Below, piece by piece: positions 25,845 through 34,448 of a stretch of 64,000 nucleotides of DNA. Every line of letters starts with the position of its first letter. Within the stretch, counting starts at the first letter, position 1. The notes beneath the pieces were generated by a model that ran no database searches, had not been told where the DNA came from, and saw only the letters and a program-made list of their open reading frames with translations. The DNA is from Paraperibacillus marinus (GTDB lineage: Bacteria; Bacillota; Bacilli; Bacillales; DSM-1321), in NCBI RefSeq assembly GCF_046237605.1, contig NZ_CP143542.1:186001-250000 (forward strand). Reading direction: 5' to 3'. Made by a program: the position numbers and the translations under genes.

Positions 25845-26031
25845 AAACAAACATCATTTTTCTACTCGCAGCCCATGCATGGAAAGGAACTGGACAAGGG
25901 CAGGAACAAACACAATAAGGCGGTGGAGCGGAGGAAGGCGCAAGGCAGGTATGACAGAAAGATCAATGATGTTTATACCCAGTTGCAGGAAGTCTCATGA
26001 TACATGCAGCTCCGCCCCTTTACCACAGAAA
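25842..26031. repeat. Dispersed ~190-bp element, copy B
   Basis: Full-length copy starting at the sspH stop (TAAAAACAAACATCA), with CTCGCAGCCCATGCATGG, the central AACACAATAAGGCGGTGGAG, and end block CATGCAGCTCCGCCCC. A terminator hairpin abuts its right end. Confidence 0.9.
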
Positions 26032-26034
26032 ACG

Positions 26035-26069
26035 GTGCCAGGTTTCCGTGCAAACCTGGCACTCCTTTT
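26035..26069 (+). terminator. Terminator behind repeat copy B
   Basis: GTGCCAGGTTT-CCGTGC-AAACCTGGCAC followed by TCCTTTTG; would end the sspH-repeat transcript. Confidence 0.8.
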
Positions 26070-26170
26070 GCCCGGGATTGGGCAGCCGGCAAATAATTAA
26101 CAAAGTACAGTAAATCCATGTAAAATAGAGATTAATAGTTCGTATGTCCAGACAGAAAGAAGGAATAGGG

Positions 26171-27451
26171 ATGGAGAGTCAAGCTCTGATTGCAGTCACC
26201 ATTTTTCTAATTACATATGCAATCATAATTACAGAAAAGATACACAGAACAATCGTTGCACTTCTTGGCGCAATTTCACTGATTTTATTCGGCATTATGG
26301 ACCAGGAAGCTGCCATCCACCATATTGATTTCAACACGATCGGCTTATTGATCGGCATGATGATCATCGTCTCGATCACCGCGGAAACGGGAATCTTCAA
26401 GTACCTGGCCATTAAGACAGCCAAGCTTGCCAAGGCGGATCCGCTCAAGATCCTCATTGCCCTTGCAGTCCTGACGGCAGTGGCATCCGCTCTTCTGGAT
26501 AACGTGACCACAGTCCTGCTTGTTGTCCCGGTGACATTGAGCATCACATCAAAGCTCAAGGTCAATCCAATGCCATATCTCATCTCACAGATCATGGCCT
26601 CCAATATTGGCGGTACAGCAACGATGATCGGGGATCCCCCAAATATCATGATCGGGAGCGCTGTAAAAAGCCTGACGTTCCTGGATTTCATTACGAATCT
26701 GGCACTCATAAGCTTTTTCATTCTCTTTGTGACGATAGCGATATTTGCCTTTATATACAGAAAAAAATTGAGAACAACTGAGAGCCTTAAGCGGGATTTG
26801 ATGAAAAGCGATGAAACGAAAGAAATCAGGAACACCACTCTTTTAAACAAATGCCTATTTATTATTGTTCTCACGATTTCAGGATTTTTCCTGCATCAGT
26901 TTATCCATATTGAAACGGCTACCATCGCACTGTTCGGTGCCTTCCTGCTCCTTCTGCTTACGGGCGAGGATCATCTGGAAAGCTCCCTTGAACGAGTGGA
27001 GTGGACAACACTCTTTTTCTTTATCGGTTTGTTTGTCATCGTCGGCGGGCTTGTGGATACAGGAATTATCAAATCCATCGCAAGCCAGGCTATTGAACTG
27101 ACAAAAGGGAACCTTACAGCAGCAACGATGCTGATCCTGTGGGTCAGCGCCATCGCTTCTGCCTTTATTGACAACATTCCGTTCGTCGCCACCATGATCC
27201 CGCTGATCAAGGATATGGGATCCATGGGCATAACGAATCTGGAGCCATTATGGTGGAGCCTTGCACTTGGGGCATGTCTTGGAGGCAACGGCACTTTGAT
27301 CGGGGCCAGTGCGAATCTGGTGGTTGCAGGACTTGCTGCGAAGAAGGGCCACAATATATCCTTCATTAAATACCTGCTGATCGGATTTCCGCTCATGCTT
27401 TTGAGCATCATCCTGTCTACTGTCTATATTTATTTACGATATTTGCTGTAG
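26171..27451 (+). CDS. ArsB/NhaD-family ion transporter
   Basis: A 426-residue membrane protein with about ten to twelve hydrophobic segments arranged as two similar halves, each with the family's signature: ALLDNVTTVLLVVPV and NIGGTATMIGDPPNIMIGSA in the first, AFIDNIPFVATMIPL and GGNGTLIGASANLVVAG in the second. The superfamily (IT; ArsB, NhaD, SLC13) moves anions or exchanges sodium for protons; the ion cannot be told from sequence. ATG 26171 has GAAGGAATAGGG upstream. Stands alone, with the cobalamin riboswitch beginning 120 nt downstream. Confidence 0.85.
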   Translation: MESQALIAVTIFLITYAIIITEKIHRTIVALLGAISLILFGIMDQEAAIHHIDFNTIGLLIGMMIIVSITAETGIFKYLAIKTAKLAKADPLKILIALAVLTAVASALLDNVTTVLLVVPVTLSITSKLKVNPMPYLISQIMASNIGGTATMIGDPPNIMIGSAVKSLTFLDFITNLALISFFILFVTIAIFAFIYRKKLRTTESLKRDLMKSDETKEIRNTTLLNKCLFIIVLTISGFFLHQFIHIETATIALFGAFLLLLLTGEDHLESSLERVEWTTLFFFIGLFVIVGGLVDTGIIKSIASQAIELTKGNLTAATMLILWVSAIASAFIDNIPFVATMIPLIKDMGSMGITNLEPLWWSLALGACLGGNGTLIGASANLVVAGLAAKKGHNISFIKYLLIGFPLMLLSIILSTVYIYLRYLL

Positions 27452-27572
27452 GACAAGGCAGCCCGATATTTTAAAAGAGCTAAATGTTGAAACAGAAAAA
27501 TAGGTATGATAGAATCAAAACACAATATATTGTATCGTATTGTTAAATTAATAACTAAATATAGATGTTCAA

Positions 27573-27745
27573 AGTTGGTGTCCTTCTAGTAAGGGCTTAA
27601 AAGGGAATCCGGTTAGAATCCGGAACTGTCCCCGCAACTGTAAGTGTGGACGAAATAAGAGCACCACTGTATAAGCGGCTTAACGGTACTTATATGGGAA
27701 GGTCTTAAAGTAGGGAGAAGCACGAGTCAGGAGACCTGCCAGTGA
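27573..27745 (+). promoter_or_regulatory. Cobalamin (B12) riboswitch
   Basis: The conserved blocks are present in order: AAGGGAATCCGG..., GAATCCGGAACTGTCCCCGC AACTGTAA (27615-27643), CACCACTG (27662-27669), GGGAAGG (27696-27702), and the B12-box end CACGAGTCAGGAGACCTGCC (27721-27740). It is followed by an intrinsic terminator at 27841, so it most likely acts by termination when cobalamin is bound. It controls the class I ribonucleotide reductase genes. Confidence 0.95.
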
Positions 27746-27840
27746 TGAACGATAGTTTCAATTTCTTCGGGGATTTGAGAAGATGAAACGATGGTGTAAT
27801 TCTGGCTCTGTCCATACATTATGATTCTGCTATCGTTTGA

Positions 27841-27871
27841 TCCGCTCATGTTCTTATGGGCGGATTTTTTG
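27841..27871 (+). terminator. Riboswitch-controlled terminator of nrd leader
   Basis: TCCGCTCAT and ATGGGCGGA pair (one wobble), then TTTTTT; about 35 nt before the reductase start. Confidence 0.88.
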
Positions 27872-27903
27872 ATTTCTTAATTTAAATAAGGGAGAGAAGA
27901 ATC

Positions 27904-30114
27904 ATGAAGGCAGCAATGGAAGATAAAAGAGCAGGAGCACTTTTGGATAAGCTCCAAATAGAATTTGGCAGTCTGTCTTTTGACACCTTGAAGAATAAAA
28001 CGGACTTCAGCCGGCCATATGCGGCCATCCTGGAGGAATGGATTCTGGAGTGTCTGGCATGCATGTCGGAGCTTGAGCCCGATTGGACGTATGCCGCTGC
28101 CCGGATTCACCTGGCCAGGCTTTACGCAGAGGCTGAGACAAACCGGGGTGAAAAGGGGGGCTATGGATCCCTATATAACCTGATTGCAGAGCTCGCGGGT
28201 AAGGGCATCTATCATCAGGACCTGCTGGTGCTGTACAGCATGGAAGAAATTGAAGAGATCGGCGGGTGGATTCAGCCCGAGAGAGATCATCTTTTTACAT
28301 ACATAGGATTAAAGATGCTCTCTGACAGGTATCTGGCCAAAAGCCATGAAGGAGCCGTATTTGAGCTGCCGCAGGAGCGCTTTATGATCATCGCCATGAC
28401 ACTCATGAAAAAAGAAAGCGCAAGCCAGCGCCTGGATTTGATCAAGGAAGCCTACTGGGCAATGAGCAGCTTATACATGACCGTTGCCACACCGACCCTC
28501 TCAAATGCGGGGAAGAACTGGGGCCAGCTGTCGAGCTGCTTTATCGACACCGTGGATGACAGCCTTCAATCGATCTATAACAGCAACACGGACATTGCCA
28601 ATCTATCAAAAAATGGCGGCGGCATCGGTGTTTATCTTGGAAAGGTGCGGAGCCGCGGCAGCAGCATCAAAGGCTTCAAAGGCGCCTCGTCCGGAGTGAT
28701 TCCCTGGATGAAGCAGCTGAACAATACGGCGGTGAGCGTCGATCAGCTGGGCCAGAGGCAGGGGGCAATCAGCGTCTATCTTGATGTCTGGCATAAAGAC
28801 ATCCATTCCTTCCTGGACGCCAAACTGAATAATGGGGATGAAAGGTACAGGACTCATGATTTGTTTACAGGAATCTGCATCCCGGATCTATTTATGGAAA
28901 AGGTGGAGGAGCGGGGGCAATGGCATCTTTTTGATCCTCATGAAGTGAAGAGTATCATGGGCTTCTCCCTTGAAGATTATTATGATGAAAAAAAGGGGAG
29001 CGGCTCGTTCAGAGAAAAATATGAAGAATGCGTTCAGCACCCTTCTCTGTCAAAAACAGAAGTGCCTGCCATCGACATCATGAAATCCATCATGAGAAGC
29101 CAGCTGGAAACAGGGACGCCATTCATGTTCTACCGCGATGAAGTGAACCGGAAAAACCCGAACAGCCATCAGGGAATGGTTTACTGCACCAATCTCTGCA
29201 CCGAAATCACCCAGAATCAAAGCGCAACAATCCAGACGAGGGAGGAATACAGAGACGGCAGAATCATTGTCGAGAAGATGCCAGGCGATTTTGTGGTCTG
29301 TAACTTATCCTCCATCAACCTGGCGCGCGCCGTGACTGCTGGAGTCCTGGAAAGGCTGATTCCGATACAGGTCAGGATGCTGGATAATGTGATTGATATC
29401 AATACGATTCCTGTTGTCCAGGGGCAGGTTACGAACAAGAAGTACCGCGCCATCGGTCTCGGCACTTTTGGCTGGCATCATCTGCTTGCCTTAAAGGGGA
29501 TCAAGTGGGAAAGTGAGGCTGCGGTCGGATATGCGGATGAAATTTATGAAGAGATTGCTTTTCTCACCATAAGTGCAAGCATGGAGCTGGCCAGGGAGAA
29601 GGGAGCTTACCCGTTATTTGAAGGCTCTGATTGGGAAAGCGGGGAATACTTCGCAAAACGCGGATACCGGGATTATCCGAGGTGGCAAAAACTGCAGCAG
29701 GAGACTGCATTAATTGGCATCAGAAACGGATATTTGATGGCTGTCGCCCCGAATGCCTCCACGGCGCTGATTGCCGGCAGCACGCCAAGCATCGATCCTA
29801 TCTTCAGGAAATTTTATTCTGAGGAGAAGAAGGATTACCGCATCCCGGTGACAGCGCCGGATTTGAATGAAAACACCACCTGGTATTATAAATCAGCCTA
29901 CCTGATCGGCCAGGACTGGAGCATCAGGCAGAATGCAGCCCGCCAGAAGCATATCGACCAGGCGGTTTCCTTCAATTTTTATATAAAAAATTCAATCAAG
30001 GCCCGGGAGCTGCTCGGACTGCATATGGACTCCTGGAAAAACGATTTGAAAACCACATACTACGTCAGGTCCACTTCTTCCGATATCGAAGAATGTGAAT
30101 CCTGCTCAAGCTGA
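27904..30114 (+). CDS. Class I ribonucleoside-diphosphate reductase, alpha subunit
   Basis: Reduces ribonucleotides to deoxyribonucleotides. 736 residues. Active-site parts: redox Cys in GQLSSCFID (about 216), the thiyl-radical Cys with N and E in TNLCTEI (about 425), the second redox Cys in VVCNLSSINLA, radical-relay Tyr pair in TTYYVRS, and a C-terminal CESC pair for re-reduction. No VxKRDG-type ATP cone is visible at the N-terminus and the tail CxxC is more like NrdE than NrdA, so class Ib is possible; symbol left open. AAGGGAGAG precedes ATG 27904. Cobalamin-riboswitch controlled. Confidence 0.93.
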   Translation: MKAAMEDKRAGALLDKLQIEFGSLSFDTLKNKTDFSRPYAAILEEWILECLACMSELEPDWTYAAARIHLARLYAEAETNRGEKGGYGSLYNLIAELAGKGIYHQDLLVLYSMEEIEEIGGWIQPERDHLFTYIGLKMLSDRYLAKSHEGAVFELPQERFMIIAMTLMKKESASQRLDLIKEAYWAMSSLYMTVATPTLSNAGKNWGQLSSCFIDTVDDSLQSIYNSNTDIANLSKNGGGIGVYLGKVRSRGSSIKGFKGASSGVIPWMKQLNNTAVSVDQLGQRQGAISVYLDVWHKDIHSFLDAKLNNGDERYRTHDLFTGICIPDLFMEKVEERGQWHLFDPHEVKSIMGFSLEDYYDEKKGSGSFREKYEECVQHPSLSKTEVPAIDIMKSIMRSQLETGTPFMFYRDEVNRKNPNSHQGMVYCTNLCTEITQNQSATIQTREEYRDGRIIVEKMPGDFVVCNLSSINLARAVTAGVLERLIPIQVRMLDNVIDINTIPVVQGQVTNKKYRAIGLGTFGWHHLLALKGIKWESEAAVGYADEIYEEIAFLTISASMELAREKGAYPLFEGSDWESGEYFAKRGYRDYPRWQKLQQETALIGIRNGYLMAVAPNASTALIAGSTPSIDPIFRKFYSEEKKDYRIPVTAPDLNENTTWYYKSAYLIGQDWSIRQNAARQKHIDQAVSFNFYIKNSIKARELLGLHMDSWKNDLKTTYYVRSTSSDIEECESCSS

Positions 30115-30131
30115 AAAAAGGGGTGCTGGAT

Positions 30132-31178
30132 ATGATGAAATCAGAGGCGGCCAAAAGGCCGATCATGGATAAAAACGGTCCCAACCGGTCAACGGGGATC
30201 ATAAACGGGAAATGCTCCAATATCCTGAACTGGGATGACGTCCGCTTTCCGTGGGCATATCCAAAATATAAAAAGATGCTCGGGAACTTCTGGACTCCTT
30301 TTGAAATTAATATGTCTCAGGATATGAAGCAGTTCCCGGAGCTTTCAGGCGGGGAAAGGGACGCATTCCTGAAAATAATCGGCCTGCTCGCCCTGCTCGA
30401 CAGCATCCAGACGGATTATGCCGGCAAGGTGGCCGATTATATAACAGATTCCAGTATCTCGGCACTGATGATCATCCTCGCCCAGCAGGAGGTCATCCAT
30501 AATCATTCTTATTCCTATGTGCTGTCGAGCCTCGTACCAAAGGATATCCAGGATGAAGTATTCGAATTCTGGCGTACCGAGCCGATTCTTGAAAAAAGGA
30601 ATGATTTTATCATGAAGGGCTATCAGGATTTTGCAGAGTCTCCAGAGGTCCATAACCTGTTGAAGTCCATCGTGTACGATATCGTGCTCGAAGGTTTGTT
30701 TTTCTACTCCGGCTTTGCCTTTTTCTATCATTTAGCGAGAAATCAAAAGATGGTCGGCACCTCGACAATGATCAATTATATCAATCGGGATGAACAGCTT
30801 CATGTGGACCTTTTCGTCAAAATATTCAAGGAAATAGTGGCCGAAAATCCGGAACAGGACACAGAGGAGCTCAAGAGGTTTGTGCAGGATACATTCAAGG
30901 AGGCAGCCCAGCTGGAAATAGAATGGGCCCGATTCATCATAGGGGACCGGATTCCGGGGATTTCGCTTGCCGATGTGGAAGATTATATTAAATTTTATGC
31001 AAATGTGAGGGCAAATCAGCTCGGATATGAGCGGCCATTTGACGGTTACAGGCAAAATCCGCTGCGCTGGATCAAGGCCTATGAAGATGCAGACTCTGGG
31101 AAATCAGACTTTTTTGAACAAAAATCCCGGCAATATGTAAAGGTTAATCAAATTGATAATGGTTTTGATGATTTATAA
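30132..31178 (+). CDS. Class I ribonucleotide reductase, beta (radical) subunit
   Basis: The small subunit that carries the metal-tyrosyl radical. 348 residues. Ligand set seen: D in LLDSIQ, E and H in QEVIHNHSY with the radical Tyr four residues after the His, E in LEGLFFYSGF, and E/H in RDEQLHV. All canonical, so a tyrosyl-radical enzyme rather than a Mn/Fe R2c type is expected. ATG 30132 has AAGGGGTG upstream; an in-frame GTG at 30123 overlaps that site. Starts 17 nt after the alpha gene, same operon. No nrdI or nrdH gene is adjacent, which is unusual for class Ib. Confidence 0.93.
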   Translation: MMKSEAAKRPIMDKNGPNRSTGIINGKCSNILNWDDVRFPWAYPKYKKMLGNFWTPFEINMSQDMKQFPELSGGERDAFLKIIGLLALLDSIQTDYAGKVADYITDSSISALMIILAQQEVIHNHSYSYVLSSLVPKDIQDEVFEFWRTEPILEKRNDFIMKGYQDFAESPEVHNLLKSIVYDIVLEGLFFYSGFAFFYHLARNQKMVGTSTMINYINRDEQLHVDLFVKIFKEIVAENPEQDTEELKRFVQDTFKEAAQLEIEWARFIIGDRIPGISLADVEDYIKFYANVRANQLGYERPFDGYRQNPLRWIKAYEDADSGKSDFFEQKSRQYVKVNQIDNGFDDL

Positions 31179-31240
31179 TGTGTAAAAAAGGGGTATTAGA
31201 TAATAGAGAGAGGAAAATGTTTAAATTGGAGGGATAACTC

Positions 31241-31549
31241 ATGAAAAAATCAACCATGAATCTGATGCTGGGCTCACTGATTTCAGCAGGGGGCGCCGCG
31301 TTTTTTGTGGCAGCTTATAAACAGAGACAGAAGGAATCATTCAGGGTACTGGAAGATACGGATATGAGGAAGAGTGAAAAGATTGACAGGATGGAAAGCG
31401 TGTATGCACCGCAGGATCCGGAGGAGCAGGGATTAACCCAGCTCGATTCTGCCTACCGCGCAGAATGGGTGGCCAATGGTTTCCCGCAGACCCATCAGGA
31501 GCTTGAAGAACTGGAAAAAGAAGAAGAAGAGGAATCCTACAGAAAATAA
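31241..31549 (+). CDS. Small single-pass membrane protein of unknown function
   Basis: A 102-residue protein with one N-terminal membrane segment (LMLGSLISAGGAAFFVAAY) followed by a charged cytoplasmic or extracellular region ending in a Glu-rich LEELEKEEEEE stretch. I do not recognise the family. It has a strong GGAGGG ribosome site and lies 62 nt after the reductase beta gene with no terminator between, so it is probably part of the riboswitch-controlled transcript. Any link to the reductase is inference from position. Confidence 0.7.
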   Translation: MKKSTMNLMLGSLISAGGAAFFVAAYKQRQKESFRVLEDTDMRKSEKIDRMESVYAPQDPEEQGLTQLDSAYRAEWVANGFPQTHQELEELEKEEEEESYRK

Positions 31550-31550
31550 A

Positions 31551-31594
31551 AAAATGAGGCTTGCCCTATATCAGGGGGCAGCCTCATTTTTATT
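31551..31594. terminator. Bidirectional terminator
   Basis: AAAATGAGGC (31551-31560) pairs with GCCTCATTTT (31581-31590), with an inner TGCCC/GGGCA extension. It ends the nrd transcript and the opposing DUF3817 gene. Confidence 0.9.
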
Positions 31595-31871
31595 TTGCCT
31601 TCAGCTGCTTATCGAGCCAGAAGGTCCCAAATGGAATGAACGAAAGAAATACCGCCCATACCGCCCACGCAAAAGACCATCTTTTAAACAACTTGACAGC
31701 AGCGACCAGGATCACAAACACCACAAACAGAAAGCCGTGGATCCCGCCGGTAACTGTCACGGCAAAAGGGCTGTCAGCCATATACTTCAGCGGCATCGCA
31801 ATCAGCAGCAGCACAAGATAAGAAATTCCTTCGAGGATGGCAAAAACACGCACTAACCCAATCAATGGCAT
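31590..31871 (-). CDS. DUF3817 membrane protein (YdzA-like)
   Basis: A 93-residue protein with three hydrophobic segments. MPLIGLVRVFAILEGISYLVLLLIAMPLKY and the GGIHGFLFVVFVI segment match the DUF3817/YdzA family, whose role is not known. Preceded by AAGGAGCAAG. Single gene, convergent with the nrd operon. Confidence 0.8.
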   Translation of the reverse strand: MPLIGLVRVFAILEGISYLVLLLIAMPLKYMADSPFAVTVTGGIHGFLFVVFVILVAAVKLFKRWSFAWAVWAVFLSFIPFGTFWLDKQLKAK

Positions 31872-32009
31872 ACAGCTTGCTCCTTTTTCATTATGTATAT
31901 GGTTATCTTACTAAAAATAGAGCGGTTTCAAAAGGGAGTAAGGCTCTTTTTCTTTTTTATGGGCTCTGTGAGGGAGGTTTTTTAAAACAAGGGGGCTGCC
32001 GTTTTTCAT

Positions 32010-32110
32010 CAGGGGTATGAAGATATTTTTGGAGCTGATGTTGGGTTGACAAGGTCTTCACCGGGGAATGAAGGCCTTTTTATAGCCGTAGTGAGGGTGA
32101 AAGATCCTTG
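32010..32110. repeat. Decayed inverted units of the 52-bp repeat family
   Basis: GGGGTATGAAGAT (32012) and GGGGAATGAAGGC (32063) are 51 bp apart, and each is followed by TTTTT and a GAGCTGATG- or TAGCCGTAG-type block. Read on the opposite strand these match the 50401-50745 units (AGCTCCAAAAAGGTCTTCATC). This fills most of the 300-bp gap between DUF3817 and the TatD gene; nothing else was seen there apart from the next terminator. Confidence 0.65.
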
Positions 32111-32142
32111 GAGCAGGCATCAGATACTGCCACAAAAAAAAG

Positions 32143-32164
32143 CCGGGCATCCCACGATGCCCGG
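32143..32164 (-). terminator. Terminator of the thi operon
   Basis: CCGGGCATC-CCAC-GATGCCCGG; on the minus strand it leads into a T-run. Confidence 0.9.
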
Positions 32165-32173
32165 TTTAATCAA

Positions 32174-32950
32174 TCATTTGATTAACTGATAAAAGGTTGT
32201 TGTGTTTTTGTATATCTGCTCAGCGGCCGCAGCTGTTTCTACTTTTTTAAGCTTTGCGATTTCATCGATAACCGCTGGGATGAATGACGGATGTGTGTGC
32301 TTTCCTGAAAAGGGCCCTTCAAACGGCCATGGCCCGTCCGTCTCTGCCATGATTCTATCAAGCGGATAGAATGCAGCAAGTTCCCTGATTTCAGATTCGT
32401 ATAAAATGTCAGGAGTGAAGGAGATATAACAGCCTCTGTCTGCCAGTTTCCGGACTGTGGAGGAATTGCCTTTGAACCAGTGGAAATGGGCTTTATGATA
32501 GTGATGCTGATCGAGCAGCCCGCATACAAGGTCTGCATCCTCGTAGACAGCATGCAGGACGAGAGGTTTATCCAGCTCTTTCGCGAGGAGGATGAATTCC
32601 TCAAGGAGCACAAGATAGGGCTTATAATCGAGTGTCTTTTCCTGATTCAGGTAATGCGGAAGCCCCACTTCGCCAACAGCCGTCATCCTGTCAGCGTTCT
32701 GCCTGAGCCAGCCCAGCAGCTCGTCTTGTTCATGCCGGGCGGGGAGCGTCTGCTCCGGATGCCAGCCGAATGCAGGATGGACAGCCGGGTTTATTCTGGA
32801 CAGCCCCAGGTTTTGTTTAGAGGAGGCCAGGTTCATTGAAACTGCAATCATTCCCGTAAATCCTCCAGAATATTCCAGGGAACCGATGATCTCCTCCTGC
32901 TGCTTTTTTTCATATAAGTCCAGATGGATATGGGCATCGATATAGTTCAA
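32174..32950 (-). CDS. TatD-family metal-dependent hydrolase in the thiamine operon
   Basis: A 258-residue amidohydrolase-fold protein. Metal ligands: DAHIHLD (residues 5-11), GEVGLPHY (about 93), LHAVYEDADLV (about 132), FHWFKG (about 155) and AETDGPWPF (about 203). TatD relatives include nucleases and small-molecule hydrolases. The TTG start overlaps the ATPase stop (TTGA), so it is the last, translationally coupled gene of the TPP-regulated transporter operon. That position suggests a role in processing an imported thiamine precursor rather than DNA repair, which is inference. Confidence 0.85.
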   Translation of the reverse strand: MNYIDAHIHLDLYEKKQQEEIIGSLEYSGGFTGMIAVSMNLASSKQNLGLSRINPAVHPAFGWHPEQTLPARHEQDELLGWLRQNADRMTAVGEVGLPHYLNQEKTLDYKPYLVLLEEFILLAKELDKPLVLHAVYEDADLVCGLLDQHHYHKAHFHWFKGNSSTVRKLADRGCYISFTPDILYESEIRELAAFYPLDRIMAETDGPWPFEGPFSGKHTHPSFIPAVIDEIAKLKKVETAAAAEQIYKNTTTFYQLIK

Positions 32951-33684
32951 AGTGCGCCGCCTTTCAGCGCGGCGAATATCTGCCTCTTCAGTGAGACAAA
33001 TTCATCTGTCAGCACAAGAGAGCGATCTCGTGGCCGCGGGAAGGGGATGGTGAATTCTTCGATGATGGAAGCCGGCTTGCTGGATAAAACAAAGAGGCGG
33101 TCCGATAGAAAGATGGCTTCCTCGATATTATGAGTCACAAAGAGAATGGATCTGCGTTCCTTTTCCCAGATGGAAAGGAGCCATTCATGCATATCCATCC
33201 TCATCAGCTCATCCAGTGCCGAAAAAGGCTCGTCCAGACACATGAGTGCCTGGGGCGAGAGGAGAGCCCTGATGAACGAAACGCGCTGCTGCATCCCGCC
33301 GGACAATTCCTGGGGGTAGGCCGAGCTGTAACCGGCAAGGCCGGCACGTTCCAGCCACATCAGCGCCTTCTCACGGTCAGGTTTGCCTGACAGCTCCTGG
33401 GCAAGCAGGATATTGCCAAGCACTGTGCGCCAGGGAAAGAGGGAAGCACTTTGCGGCATATAGCTGATATGTCCGCGCCGTCCGTTCACATTTTCCCCGT
33501 CCAGCAGGATCTCGCCATCATCGGGACTCTCAAGTCCGCCGATCAGCTTGAGGAGGGTGCTTTTGCCGCTCCCGGAAGGTCCGAGCAGGGTGACGAATTC
33601 TTTTTCCTTCACCTCAAGGCTTATTTGGTCCAAAACTTCAGTGGTGCCAAAAGATTTCGTGATCCCTTTAAGCTGCAGCGTCAT
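32947..33684 (-). CDS. thiZ: Thiamine/precursor ABC transporter ATPase
   Basis: ATPase of a nitrate/taurine/pyrimidine-type importer, 245 residues: Walker A GPSGSGKST (about 36-44), Q-loop YMPQSASLFPW, signature LSGGMQQRVSFIRA, Walker B LMCLDEPFSALD and FVTHNIEEAIF. Start ATG 33684 overlaps the permease stop (ATGA) and has GGAGGGAG upstream, preferred over the ORF start at 33711. Symbol follows the ThiXYZ system of bacilli, by operon context. Confidence 0.85.
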   Translation of the reverse strand: MTLQLKGITKSFGTTEVLDQISLEVKEKEFVTLLGPSGSGKSTLLKLIGGLESPDDGEILLDGENVNGRRGHISYMPQSASLFPWRTVLGNILLAQELSGKPDREKALMWLERAGLAGYSSAYPQELSGGMQQRVSFIRALLSPQALMCLDEPFSALDELMRMDMHEWLLSIWEKERRSILFVTHNIEEAIFLSDRLFVLSSKPASIIEEFTIPFPRPRDRSLVLTDEFVSLKRQIFAALKGGAL

Positions 33685-34448
33685 GCGGTACTCCCTCCTT
33701 TCCGATTCCATTTGATAATCAGGCGCTCAAGGATTACGATCAGGCCGTAAAACAGGAGGCTCAGCAGCATGATGAGGAAGATGGCGGCAAAGACTCTGTC
33801 CGTACGGAAGGATGAAGAAGCCAGTGTCATATAGACTCCGATTCCTGACTCGGCACCAAGCCATTCTGAGATCACCGCACCCATGACGCTATAGGTGGCC
33901 GATATCTTGAGGCCGGAAAAAAGCGAAGGCAGGGCGTAAGGAAACTCCGCTTTATAGAAAATCTGCTTTTTGCCAGCTCCGCTCATCTTCAGATAGTCAA
34001 TATACATGGCGGGAGTCTGCCTGAAACCGTCTAGCGCAGATACGGTTACCGGGAAAAAACACACCAGTGATATGATGATCAGCTTGGGCAGGATGCCAAA
34101 GCCGAACCAGATGATGAGTAGAGGGGCAAGGACGATGACAGGCACATTCTGGGACAGGATGATAAACGGATAAAAAATCCCCCTGAGAAAGGCCGAGTTA
34201 TGAAGGACCACGGCAATTGCCAGGCCAAGAAGCGCCCCGATGAGAAAACCGGTGAAGGTCAGCCGGATGGTGGACAGCAGATGGGGGCCGAGCGAGCCCG
34301 CCCCTTCAATGCCCGTGCGCACTATTCGATAAGGACCGGGCAGCAGCCATTCCTCAATGGAAAGAAGCCGTGATGCCGCCTCCCAGATCAGGAGAAAAAC
34401 AATGGCAGCCAGAGCCGGCCGCCATCCTTTTTGAAGCATTCTGTCCAT
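33681..34448 (-). CDS. thiX: Thiamine/precursor ABC transporter permease
   Basis: A 255-residue SsuC/TauC-type permease with about six membrane segments and the EAA-type loop YLKMSGAGKKQIFYKAEFPYALP (about residues 150-172). It overlaps the upstream gene by one base (TGATG) and the ATPase gene by four. By context it forms the channel for the thiamine precursor bound by ThiY. Confidence 0.85.
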   Translation of the reverse strand: MDRMLQKGWRPALAAIVFLLIWEAASRLLSIEEWLLPGPYRIVRTGIEGAGSLGPHLLSTIRLTFTGFLIGALLGLAIAVVLHNSAFLRGIFYPFIILSQNVPVIVLAPLLIIWFGFGILPKLIIISLVCFFPVTVSALDGFRQTPAMYIDYLKMSGAGKKQIFYKAEFPYALPSLFSGLKISATYSVMGAVISEWLGAESGIGVYMTLASSSFRTDRVFAAIFLIMLLSLLFYGLIVILERLIIKWNRKGGSTA

